A stretch of DNA of 64,000 nucleotides from DASRDB01 sp035652815 (lineage in GTDB: Bacteria; Chloroflexota; Ktedonobacteria; Ktedonobacterales; Ktedonobacteraceae), in NCBI GenBank assembly GCA_035652815.1, contig DASRDB010000006.1:124001-188000 (forward strand), in the 5' to 3' direction. Of the stretch, positions 6,792-15,404 are shown piece after piece (within the stretch, counting starts at the first letter, position 1; every line of letters begins with the position of its first letter). Below the pieces are notes generated by a model, which searched no databases, was not told where the DNA came from, and worked only from the letters and a program-made list of their open reading frames with translations. A program made the position numbers and the translations under genes.

Positions 6792-9368
6792 ATGACACAA
6801 CAACCTCTTCGCCGCGTCGTCATCACCGGACTCGGTGTGATTTCCCCAATTGGCATTGGTAAAGATACTTTCTGGCAGGCCACTATTGCTGGTCGTTCCG
6901 GCATTCGCTCAATTACCCGCTTCGATGCCAGCGCTTTACCTACCCGCATCGCCGGAGAGGTTCCCAATTTTATCCCTGAAAGTCTTGGTCTCTCAACTCT
7001 AGAAATCGCCTCTCTAGATCGTGGCACCCAATTCGCGCTTGCCGCCGCCAACCTGGCCTTACAAGATAGTGGTCTGCATGTATTAAACAAAACTGAGCGA
7101 GACGCTATGGGTGTCTGTATCGGCAACGCTATGGCCTCTGCTGATGAAGGCGAACGCTTGTGGATGCAATTCACTGATCGTGGTGTAATGTTTCCACGCC
7201 TCAACTGGCAGGATGCATGTCCAGAACGCCTGTTTATGTCCTATGTTCCCGCGAGTGCAATCGCCTCACATCATCGCCTTCATGGCCCCTGTATGACCAT
7301 TTCAACCGGGTGTTCGGCAGGAGCCGATGCCATAGGCCAGGCTTTCTGGGCCATCCAACAGGGCCAGGCCGACCGTATGCTCGCAGGCGGCAGTGATTCC
7401 GCCATCAACGCCAGCAGCATCAACGTATTTTCTGTGATGAAAGCCCTCAGCACGCGCAACGATGATCCCGAACGCGCCTCTCGTCCCTATGATGGCCTGC
7501 GTGATGGCTTTGTCATGGCGGAAGGCGCGGGCGTGCTGCTACTCGAAGACCTCGAATCCGCCCTCGTCCGGCACGCTCATATTTACGCCGAAATTCTCAC
7601 CTTTGTCTCCAATTGCAATGCCTATCACATGACCGCGCTCCCCGAGGATGGCGCACCCCTACAGCAATTGCTGCGCTCAACTCTAGAAAAAGCCGCTCTT
7701 TCCCCACAGCAACTTGGCTACATCAACTCACACGGCAGTTCGACTCCCTATAACGAACGCGCCGAAACCTCTGCCTACAAGGCCGTTTTTGGCGATTATG
7801 CCTCTCGCATTCCCATCAGCGCCACTAAATCGATGATCGGTCATACCCAGGGAGCCGCCAGCGCCATTGAAACCATTGTCACTGCCCTCGCCCTTGAGCA
7901 TCAACTGCTTCCACCGACGATCAATCAAGAGTTCGCTGATCCGCATTGCGACCTGGATTACATCCCCAATGTTGCCCGCCCGGCCCATTTAGATTACGCG
8001 CTCACCCATTCAAGCGGCTTTGGAGGAGTGAATACGGCCCTTGTTCTCGCCCGTTTCCCCGTAGGGACAGGGGGCGGCGCGGATGAGCGGCGGGGGCCTC
8101 GTGCCTGTCCGGGGTGGGATGGGGAAAAAACGCCAGGGTATACAATATCTCCCCGGCGGGTGGTTGTGACGGGGCTTGGCGTGGTGGCTCCAAATGGCAT
8201 TGGCAAAGAGACCTTCTGGCGTTCGCTCTCGCAGGGGAAATCCGGCATTCAGCCGGTACAGCGTTTCTCAACCCGTGATCTGCCTATCCGTGTCGCTGGT
8301 GAAATAGCTGATTTTCTTCCAGAAAATTATCTTGACCGCAAACTGGTCAATCGCACCGACCGTGTAACGCACCTTGCGCTTGTTGCTGCTGCGGAAGCCC
8401 TACAAGACGCTTCTCTTTCTATCGCGGATGTAGACCCACGACGTGTTGGCGCGGTGATTGCTAACACCTTTGGCGGCGCGGAGTTTGTCATTGAACAGAT
8501 TCATGCCCTGCACACTCGCGGCCCGCGTTTTATGAGCGCCTACAGCGCCATCGCCTGGCTACAGGTTGCTAACGTCGGACAGCTCTCCCTGCGTTACGGC
8601 TTCCAGGGCTATTGCAAAACGCCCGTCAATGACCTGGTGGGCGGCCTTGATGCCCTGGGTCTGGCCTATCATGCCATTCAACGCGGCGAGGCAGATATTC
8701 TTCTGGCGGGTGGATGTGAAGCTCCTGTTCATCCTTACTTCCTTCTCCTATTCTCCGAAAGCGGCCTTTTCACAACCGGAGACGACCCAACTGCCTATCG
8801 TCCCTTTGATCACCATGCGCGCGGCCTGCTCCCTGCCGAGGGCGCTGGTATCTGTATCCTTGAAGACTACGAACATGCATTACGGCGAGGCGCGCCCATC
8901 TACGGCGAAATCACAGCCTATGCCCAGACCGCTACCACGCAGCGGTTCTATCATCCTTCACCAGAGCATGAACACTATGCCGACGCAATACGACTCGCTT
9001 TACAAGAAGCCTGCCTGCGCCCCGCCGATATCGACTACTTCAGCCTTGATGGCCGCGCTCAGCCCATCCTCGATGAGGCCGAAGCAGAGGCTATCCATAC
9101 CGTCTTCGGCCCTCACGCCGCATCACTTCTCAGCAGTGTTCCCCGTACTCTTTACGGCCACCCTTTCGCCGCCGCCGGAGCAATTGATACCATCACTACC
9201 TTGCTCGCCCTCAAACATAGCCTTGTTCTACCAACAACCACCGGCGAAGCCGACCCGCGCTATGGACTACCAATCGTTCAGAAAACACAGGAGCGCGAGA
9301 TACATAATGCGTTGATCGCTGGCCGCAGTTGGGGCGGGGCGAATGTCGTGCTGGCATTGAGAAAATAG
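6792..9368 (+). CDS. Fused double beta-ketoacyl synthase (KS-alpha plus chain-length-factor-like)
   Basis: An 858-residue protein with two complete ketosynthase folds. The first (residues 1-423) has the full triad: Cys174 in STGCSAG, His314 in NSHGSSTP, and Lys346/His351 in KSMIGH. The second (448-858) aligns throughout but has Leu615 for Cys and Asp753 for the first His, keeping only GH (His790). That active/inactive pairing matches KS-alpha and chain-length factor of type II polyketide synthases, normally two proteins. The linker, residues 424-447, is translated from a family A repeat (8061-8131). No acyl carrier protein or reductase is nearby. The ATG at 6792 starts at the usual distance from RRVVITGLG; 6765 is an alternative. 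Confidence 0.85.
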   Translation: MTQQPLRRVVITGLGVISPIGIGKDTFWQATIAGRSGIRSITRFDASALPTRIAGEVPNFIPESLGLSTLEIASLDRGTQFALAAANLALQDSGLHVLNKTERDAMGVCIGNAMASADEGERLWMQFTDRGVMFPRLNWQDACPERLFMSYVPASAIASHHRLHGPCMTISTGCSAGADAIGQAFWAIQQGQADRMLAGGSDSAINASSINVFSVMKALSTRNDDPERASRPYDGLRDGFVMAEGAGVLLLEDLESALVRHAHIYAEILTFVSNCNAYHMTALPEDGAPLQQLLRSTLEKAALSPQQLGYINSHGSSTPYNERAETSAYKAVFGDYASRIPISATKSMIGHTQGAASAIETIVTALALEHQLLPPTINQEFADPHCDLDYIPNVARPAHLDYALTHSSGFGGVNTALVLARFPVGTGGGADERRGPRACPGWDGEKTPGYTISPRRVVVTGLGVVAPNGIGKETFWRSLSQGKSGIQPVQRFSTRDLPIRVAGEIADFLPENYLDRKLVNRTDRVTHLALVAAAEALQDASLSIADVDPRRVGAVIANTFGGAEFVIEQIHALHTRGPRFMSAYSAIAWLQVANVGQLSLRYGFQGYCKTPVNDLVGGLDALGLAYHAIQRGEADILLAGGCEAPVHPYFLLLFSESGLFTTGDDPTAYRPFDHHARGLLPAEGAGICILEDYEHALRRGAPIYGEITAYAQTATTQRFYHPSPEHEHYADAIRLALQEACLRPADIDYFSLDGRAQPILDEAEAEAIHTVFGPHAASLLSSVPRTLYGHPFAAAGAIDTITTLLALKHSLVLPTTTGEADPRYGLPIVQKTQEREIHNALIAGRSWGGANVVLALRK
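8061..8131. repeat. Family A half element inside the ketosynthase gene
   Basis: GTAGGGACAG opens it, and GGGGGCCTCGTGCCTGTCC follows at 8092-8110, aligned base for base with the left half of the copy at 1309. It is read in the frame GTA GGG ACA, which avoids the TAG stop. It encodes the Gly/Arg-rich linker between the two ketosynthase domains. Confidence 0.85.
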
Positions 9369-9394
9369 CACATTATGAAAAAGACCCGCTCACA

Positions 9395-9481
9395 TGTCAT
9401 CCTGAGCGCAGCGAAGAATCTGCGTCCCCCAGCCGAATCGTGCGCCAGAACCGCAGATACTTCGCTGCGCTCAGGATGACA
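9395..9481. repeat. Family B palindromic repeat, copy 2
   Basis: TGTCATCCTGAGCGCAGCG at the left and its complement at the right. It follows the ketosynthase stop by 26 bases and could act as its terminator. Confidence 0.85.
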
Positions 9482-9528
9482 AAGGTAAGTTGGTAATAGC
9501 ATACAATACATCAAAAAGAGGATTTCTT

Positions 9529-10353
9529 ATGCAACCAGCGGAGCCAGTTATTGTCGTTGACCTTTTTGAGCCATTGCTGAAGCGTCTCTTGCAATTGCTT
9601 CGTCAACTACCGGAGCAGGCATGGAACAATGATACTCCCTGCCCAGGTTGGACGGTCAAGGATATTGCCCTGCACCTCTTAGGAGATGAAATCGGCCAGC
9701 TCTCGCGTGGAAGGGATAAGGACACCTCTGGCCTTCTTCCTCCCGGCCCTGATCTTGTTAGCCGGATTAACGCGAACAATCAACTCTGGGTGGATGCAAC
9801 GCGCCGGATGAGTACTCATTTGCTCTGTGATCTATTAGATTTCACCGGTCACCAGGTCATCTCCTACTTCAAGAGCCTTCCACTTATGGAGACCAACGGC
9901 GTCGTCAGTTGGGCCGGGCCTGATCCCGCTCCAGTCTGGTTGGATGTTGCCCGCGAGTATACCGAACGCTGGCATCACCAGCAGCATATACGGGAAGCAG
10001 TTGGACGACCCGGTCTCACTGAAGCAGTATTTCTCGCACCGGTTTTGGATACCTTTGCCAGGGCTTTACCCTGGACATTTCGCAATGTTGCAGCACCAGA
10101 ACAGACCGTAGTTGAACTGAAGGTTGTGGAAAACGTGGAGCAAAGCTGGTTTTTAATGCGCGACAAGGATCGCTGGTCTCTTTTCACGGAAACGTCTATC
10201 ATCCCCTCCGCGACCGTTACACTTGACTCAGATACCGCCTGGAAGCTTTATACAAAGGGTATAGCGAAAGAAAGGGCCATACAGGTGGCGAACATCCAGG
10301 GCAACGAAACGCTTGCGCTGAACATATTTAATGCGGTTGCTATTATTGCATAA
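9529..10353 (+). CDS. Maleylpyruvate isomerase/mycothiol-dependent-fold protein (DinB superfamily)
   Basis: A 274-residue protein. The N-terminal metal-binding domain has DTPCPGWTVKDIALHLLGDE (about residues 30-50), the signature of the MDMPI_N/TIGR03083 group of the DinB superfamily. A second metal-ligand helix reads ERWHHQQHIREAVG. A smaller C-terminal domain follows. Actinobacterial relatives use mycothiol as cofactor; Chloroflexota generally are not known to make it, so the thiol partner is open. The ATG at 9529 has AGAGGA six bases upstream; an earlier TTG at 9490 is not supported. Confidence 0.78.
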   Translation: MQPAEPVIVVDLFEPLLKRLLQLLRQLPEQAWNNDTPCPGWTVKDIALHLLGDEIGQLSRGRDKDTSGLLPPGPDLVSRINANNQLWVDATRRMSTHLLCDLLDFTGHQVISYFKSLPLMETNGVVSWAGPDPAPVWLDVAREYTERWHHQQHIREAVGRPGLTEAVFLAPVLDTFARALPWTFRNVAAPEQTVVELKVVENVEQSWFLMRDKDRWSLFTETSIIPSATVTLDSDTAWKLYTKGIAKERAIQVANIQGNETLALNIFNAVAIIA

Positions 10354-10356
10354 TTA

Positions 10357-10451
10357 CCTGATTTCTGTAGGGACGCGATTGATCGCGTCCTGCCCCGGAT
10401 GCGCAGGCAGGCCAGCAGGACGCGATCAATCGCGTCCCTACAGAAATCAGG
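10357..10451. repeat. Family C palindromic repeat, copy 2, acting as a two-way terminator
   Basis: The core runs 10366-10442 and the palindrome extends nine further bases on each side (CCTGATTTC and complement). The loop CCTGCCCCGGATGCGCAGG is nearly that of the copy at 62176. It separates two convergent genes. Confidence 0.85.
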
Positions 10452-10462
10452 CTGTCGCTATT

Positions 10463-11740
10463 TCAAGCCCCCGCCTCTATCTCCTCCTTGTGCCTCCTCA
10501 ATGCAGGAACAGCCATTCCTACCGAGACCATAGCCAGCACGATGAAGAGCGCGCCGGAGCTATACGTCTCAAAATGCCCCCATTGGGTATATGCCACGCC
10601 GCCGAGTAGCGGACCCAGGATCATTGCCAGCGAGGATAGCGATTGACCCGCGCCACTTACCCGGCCCTGCTCATTTGCTTCAGCCAGGCGCGAGGTCAAA
10701 CCCCGCAGCGCGTTTTCGACAAGGCCGCCTGCGCCTGCGAAGAGAATCACCCCGCAGATTAACAGGATGGGCGAAGGAATGAACGCAACGGCTCCAATCA
10801 CCACATAACTGCATGCCACCAGTATCAACGAACCAATGCTCAGCTTCACATCGCCGAAGATCTTCAACAATTTACCGACCAGTATGCCCTGGGTGATAAT
10901 ATCGACTACCCCGACCGTTGTTCCCATCAGTCCCGCCTGGGTAGCATTCCAGCCCAGGCTATCCTTCATCAAAATGGTCAGCAGTGAAATCAACATCGCG
11001 AACGGGAAGTAGTAGAAGAAACCGGCCAGCAATGTCCAGCGCAATCTTGCCAGCCGGAACACAACACCCATCTGTTTGAGCGGGTTCAGATCACTCACGC
11101 GAATCGCCTTCACGCGATTCTCCTTGTTTAAACTCTCCGGCAGGAAAAAGTATCCCCAGATGATAGTAAGGGTGATCACTCCAGCGGATACCAGAAACGG
11201 GGTGCTATAGCTGATATTCGCCAGCAATCCGCCGATGGCGGGACCGACCATGAAGCCAGCGCCTGATACCCCTCCAACCATGCCAAAGTACTTACCGCGC
11301 TCCTCCGGCTCTGTAATATCCGCGAGGTAGCCAAAGAGGACGCTGAAGTTGCCTCCTGTCAAACCGTCGATGATACGCCCCAGGAAGAGTATCCACAGCG
11401 CGCCACCCAGTCCAAAGAGCAGGTAGCCAATCGCCGAACCAAGCAGGCAGATGAACAAAATCGGCTTGCGTCCGAAGCGGTCGCTGAGCAGGCCCAATCC
11501 GGGAGCCGCGATCATCTGGCAGATGGCATAGCTTGCGGCCATCCAAGTGACAACCAGCGCCAGATCATTCGGACTGCTCAAGTGGCTCAAAGTCATGAAT
11601 GGCACGACCGGTCCCACAATCGTCATGCCCATCGTATTGAAGAACGCCATTACCATCAGGAAGAGTAATGCTTTGCGCCCCGGTTTCGTTTGGCCCGCGT
11701 TCTCAGTCTGTTGTGTAGTAGGGATTTCTGATACACTCAT
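10463..11740 (-). CDS. MFS transporter, TetA-like drug exporter family
   Basis: A 425-residue membrane protein with about 12 transmembrane segments. The motif between helices 2 and 3 reads LLSDRFGRKPILF, the MFS motif A. Helix 5 has SGAGFMVGPAIGG, the antiporter motif C that marks drug:proton exporters. Closest resemblance is to the TetA/class-A efflux branch (FGYLADITEPEERGKYFG). It would export small drugs or metabolites across the cytoplasmic membrane; the substrate is unknown. GGAGAAC eight bases before the ATG supports the start. Confidence 0.85.
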   Translation of the reverse strand: MSVSEIPTTQQTENAGQTKPGRKALLFLMVMAFFNTMGMTIVGPVVPFMTLSHLSSPNDLALVVTWMAASYAICQMIAAPGLGLLSDRFGRKPILFICLLGSAIGYLLFGLGGALWILFLGRIIDGLTGGNFSVLFGYLADITEPEERGKYFGMVGGVSGAGFMVGPAIGGLLANISYSTPFLVSAGVITLTIIWGYFFLPESLNKENRVKAIRVSDLNPLKQMGVVFRLARLRWTLLAGFFYYFPFAMLISLLTILMKDSLGWNATQAGLMGTTVGVVDIITQGILVGKLLKIFGDVKLSIGSLILVACSYVVIGAVAFIPSPILLICGVILFAGAGGLVENALRGLTSRLAEANEQGRVSGAGQSLSSLAMILGPLLGGVAYTQWGHFETYSSGALFIVLAMVSVGMAVPALRRHKEEIEAGA

Positions 11741-11865
11741 AAAAATGTTCTCCAGTCATATTGTTCTATAGTCCCTACTGTACTGGCAAAGTGGATGAAC
11801 GCGCATCATCCACGAGGACGATTGATTGGATGAAATCTTATTGCAATGGGGAAATCCTCCACCCC

Positions 11866-11951
11866 TGTCATGCTGAGCGCAGCGAAGCATCTCTGGCCTC
11901 GACGCATGAATCGCCCGGCACAGAAGATGCTTCGCTGCGCTCAGCATGACA
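11866..11951. repeat. Family B palindromic repeat, copy 3 (C-to-G variant)
   Basis: Arms read TGTCATGCTGAGCGCAGCG and GAAGCATCT, with matching changes in the complementary arm (AGATGCTTC, CTCAGCATGACA). Both variant positions stay paired. Confidence 0.85.
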
Positions 11952-12007
11952 TGTTAGGATTGTCGATTCTGGTGGTGAAAGTGCATCAGGACATTGGCGT
12001 TGTGGAA

Positions 12008-15000
12008 TTACACCAATCCCAATTTTCTCGCAGCCTCACTCGCCTCAACCCTATTATTGACGTTCAACTTGCGATAAATGCTCTGCACCTGTGTGCGTAT
12101 CGTATTGACCGAAACGACCAGTTCGCGGGCAATCTCCGCGTTAGAATTGCCAGCCGCCAGCAATCGCAGCACCTTCTGCTCCTGCGCGCTCAACGGCTCT
12201 AACAGAACAGCTTCACCTGCCTTCGCATCTGACGCGCCAGTCCCCTTATCAAATGCTGCCAGTATTCTACGCGCATAGCTAAGCAGCGTTTTATCGGAGA
12301 TGCACGGTAGCAGTTCTCGCAAACGTTCTGCCATCTCCTCACCCAGATCGAGATAGAGCCGCAGGTAATTCTCACTCCGCGTAGTCGCCAGCAGCTCAAG
12401 TAATTGCTGCTTCCATCGTTCGCGTCTTCCCTGCTGGAAATAGGCCAGCACAAGTATCGCCTGAGCTTCTCTTTGCAAGCCGGAATGACCTGTTGCCTGC
12501 GTGGCTGCGCTTAGCTGCTCAAGCTGCTCTATAGCCTCTTCGGTTTCTTGCTGAGCCAGCAAGAAACGCGCCTTCAGGAGTTGCTCATGTTGCCTCTGAG
12601 TGCGTGGTAGCGTCTCTTCACGCTGCTCGATACTCTCAAACCAGCGTTCCACAGAAAGCAGATCGCCAGTTGCCAGGTACAAACGTGCCAGCGTGGCCTG
12701 CACTTCGCGGTAAAGGTGGTAGCTATGAGGTGTCTGCGGCATTGTTCTTCCCGCCAGCCATGTTAGCAGCCGTTGCCGGGCTTGAGCCGTCTGGCTCTCC
12801 GCATGTTCAATCAGCGCCAATTTTGCCGTTCCCAGCGCCAGAAAATCTTCCATGCCCATTCGCTCGCCAATAGCTAAAGCCTCCTGGGTAGCCTCTTTTG
12901 CCTCCTCAAGCTGATTCCACTGGTAATGAATCTGAGCCAGCCCTAACTGCGTGCGAGCAACATCGTCATAGTCCTCCTGCATCCGCGCCTCAGCCTGCAA
13001 CTGGCGAAACTGCTCCGCCGCGGAATGCAGTTCACCCTGCTCGCTACTTACCCAACTCAGCATGCCACGACTCGCCCGCGCGTAGAGGCGGTTGCCCTGC
13101 TGCTCGCTGAGAATCAAAGCCTCAAGCAGGTATTTGCGCGCAAGCTTCAGATTGCCATCCCGCGTTTCTCCAAAGCCTACCACCGTCAACGCAATCGTGC
13201 GCCAGATGCGATTCTCCGGTGGCAGCCATGCCAGCGATTCTTTCGCCCATGTCACCGCCTGCAGCATTTTCCCCTCCTGGCGAGCCAGCATCGAGCGGAA
13301 TGAGAAGACCTCAGCCAGTTTCGCCGTATTATTCGCGTCACGCCATTTCTGTTCCGCGACTTGCAGCAATTGGTATATCCGCTCTTTTGGCTGTGTAAGC
13401 CGTGGATTTTCCATCAACGTGAAAAGCAAGATCATGGCATATTGCACGCACAGGTCAGGTTTGCGCTCCAACTCTTCTTCCGGCAGCCGTTCCAGCCACC
13501 ACTTCAGGTCGTACAACTCCGGTATCGTTGGCGTGCTGCTCTGCTGCTTGCTTTCAACATACTGCTGAATGAGGTTGGCGGCACGCCTGAATGCTGAGGC
13601 GTTAAGCGCGGTCTCAATAGCCTCAACGGGATAGTTGTGCTGTTCATACCACTGGCTCGCCGCTTCAGCAATCTTGCGCAGCCGTTCCTCTCCCAGCCGC
13701 TTACGCGCCTCTTGCTGCATGGCTTCGGAGAAAAGAGTTTGATAACGCCCCCATTCGCCTGTCGCATCCAACGGAATGATAAAAAGGTCGCTATTATGCA
13801 GCGCCTCAAGCATCTTTGCGCTATCTTCGCGTTCCAATACTACATCACAAAGCGCAGCCGTTAAACGCGGCAGCACGCTTGTTTGCAACAGAAACGCCTG
13901 TAATTCCTGCGGCAGTGTACGTACCACCTCCTGGAAAAAGTAATCCTGAAGGCTCCAATGACTGCCTGTGAAAGATGCAAGCATGTGTTCAACTTCTTGC
14001 TCGCTTTCTGCTGTTTGCAGTCTACTGGCGAGCAGCCGTATGCCCGTAGGCCAGCCCTCCAACCGCTCGTATATTTCACGCAAGAGTTTTGTCGAGAGCG
14101 TAAAAGGAAGTTCCTGCTTGAAAAATGCGCCCGTCTCTTCCAGAGAAAAGCCCAGGTATGGCGGGTAGATGTCTAGCAACTGGTTGCGCGCCCGCATGCG
14201 CGTCAAAGAAAGCGCCGATTCACCACGCACCAGCAGCAACAGGTGAAGCGAGATTGGTAAATGTTCCAGAAAAAAGCTAAGCGTTTCGCGTATTTGCTGC
14301 GCATCAATAACATGAAAATCATCCAGTATCAGGACGCATGGCTGCTCAAGCTGGCTTAATTCGTTAAGCATGACAGTAATCATCATATCCAGCGGCTTGA
14401 ACGGCGGGATTCGGCTTGCCAGCAGCAAATCCAGCGCCTCGAACGGCGGCAGTCGGCTTGCCAGCAGCAAATCCAGTGCCTCCTTACCAAAACCTGCCTG
14501 GAATTTCTGACAGGCCGCTATTACATATCGCCAGAAGCGAATCGGGTCGTTATCTCCTTCATCCAGCGCAATATAAGCAACACGAGGAAAATCCGGGTGC
14601 GAACTTCGTTCTGTGATCCACTGCGCTACTGCCGTTGTCTTGCCATATCCAGCAGGCCCCGAAATAACCGTTAAACGATAATCGAGACCCTTATCCAGCG
14701 CCTGCCAAAGATGCTCGCGCCTCAACAACGATTTCTGCATACGCGGCAACTGTAATTTCGTCACCAAAAGCGGCTCAAATTGCGCGGGATTGATAATAGA
14801 GGCTGTTCTTTCGGCTTGCGTATTTTCCCGCGTTGCCTCATCCTCCCCCATCGCCAGCAGCGCCGCGATCTCTTCCAACCGCTCCATGCTCAATTGCGCG
14901 CTCCGCCCGGCATAGCGCTTGAGCATCTGTTTTCCATGTCGTTGATAGGCATACCAGTAATCATCGCCCCCGCGACTGCGTTTCTCTTTCAGCACATTGA

Positions 15001-15166
15001 TCTGTCCATTGCGCCCATGAAAAGCGAACGAACGATGCTCCCCAAGCCACTGCCGCCAGCTTTCTCCCTCCGGCACAGCAATTGCCGCTCCATTTCCCTG
15101 CTCGTTGACAAGGTATGCCCTCTGCTCTGGAAACCAGGAAATAACGTATTGCGCGCTCTTTGGCAT
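12008..15166 (-). CDS. LuxR-family MalT-like STAND regulator
   Basis: A 1052-residue regulator. Residues 1-105 form an N-terminal region typical of this group. A STAND ATPase follows with Walker A GPAGYGKT (170-177) and Walker B VLILDDF (278-284). A long TPR-like helical region spans roughly 480-960. The C-terminus is a LuxR-type helix-turn-helix (LSAQEQKVLRLLAAGNSNAE, then SVNTIRTQVQSIYRKLNV). MalT-type proteins are ATP- and inducer-dependent activators; the inducer here is unknown. Residues 229-242 are duplicated at 243-256 (ALDLLLASR then L/I then PPF) inside the ATPase. GTGAGG precedes the ATG. Confidence 0.9.
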   Translation of the reverse strand: MPKSAQYVISWFPEQRAYLVNEQGNGAAIAVPEGESWRQWLGEHRSFAFHGRNGQINVLKEKRSRGGDDYWYAYQRHGKQMLKRYAGRSAQLSMERLEEIAALLAMGEDEATRENTQAERTASIINPAQFEPLLVTKLQLPRMQKSLLRREHLWQALDKGLDYRLTVISGPAGYGKTTAVAQWITERSSHPDFPRVAYIALDEGDNDPIRFWRYVIAACQKFQAGFGKEALDLLLASRLPPFEALDLLLASRIPPFKPLDMMITVMLNELSQLEQPCVLILDDFHVIDAQQIRETLSFFLEHLPISLHLLLLVRGESALSLTRMRARNQLLDIYPPYLGFSLEETGAFFKQELPFTLSTKLLREIYERLEGWPTGIRLLASRLQTAESEQEVEHMLASFTGSHWSLQDYFFQEVVRTLPQELQAFLLQTSVLPRLTAALCDVVLEREDSAKMLEALHNSDLFIIPLDATGEWGRYQTLFSEAMQQEARKRLGEERLRKIAEAASQWYEQHNYPVEAIETALNASAFRRAANLIQQYVESKQQSSTPTIPELYDLKWWLERLPEEELERKPDLCVQYAMILLFTLMENPRLTQPKERIYQLLQVAEQKWRDANNTAKLAEVFSFRSMLARQEGKMLQAVTWAKESLAWLPPENRIWRTIALTVVGFGETRDGNLKLARKYLLEALILSEQQGNRLYARASRGMLSWVSSEQGELHSAAEQFRQLQAEARMQEDYDDVARTQLGLAQIHYQWNQLEEAKEATQEALAIGERMGMEDFLALGTAKLALIEHAESQTAQARQRLLTWLAGRTMPQTPHSYHLYREVQATLARLYLATGDLLSVERWFESIEQREETLPRTQRQHEQLLKARFLLAQQETEEAIEQLEQLSAATQATGHSGLQREAQAILVLAYFQQGRRERWKQQLLELLATTRSENYLRLYLDLGEEMAERLRELLPCISDKTLLSYARRILAAFDKGTGASDAKAGEAVLLEPLSAQEQKVLRLLAAGNSNAEIARELVVSVNTIRTQVQSIYRKLNVNNRVEASEAARKLGLV
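14399..14482. repeat. Tandem 42-base duplication inside the LuxR regulator
   Basis: Copies 14399-14440 and 14441-14482 differ at only a few bases. Each encodes EALDLLLASR(L/I)PPF. The duplication is in frame and lies between the Walker A and Walker B motifs. Confidence 0.9.
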
Positions 15167-15404
15167 GATTGCCTCACTTGTTTTTGCTCCCCAACATACA
15201 ATTGTGGATGATTATATGCTGGAAAGCAGCAAAAAACAAGCCTGTTCTTTTGTGACTGCTTGCCTTCATCACACGTCTTGCTTAACAAGCACAACTATTC
15301 TTTAAAATAGACATTTGCCTTAGAAAAATACGCTCGAACCGCGCAATTTGCCATTCTCCTTTTACCTTTTAGAAATGTGAGATGAAAAATAAGGAGACAT
15401 AGCT

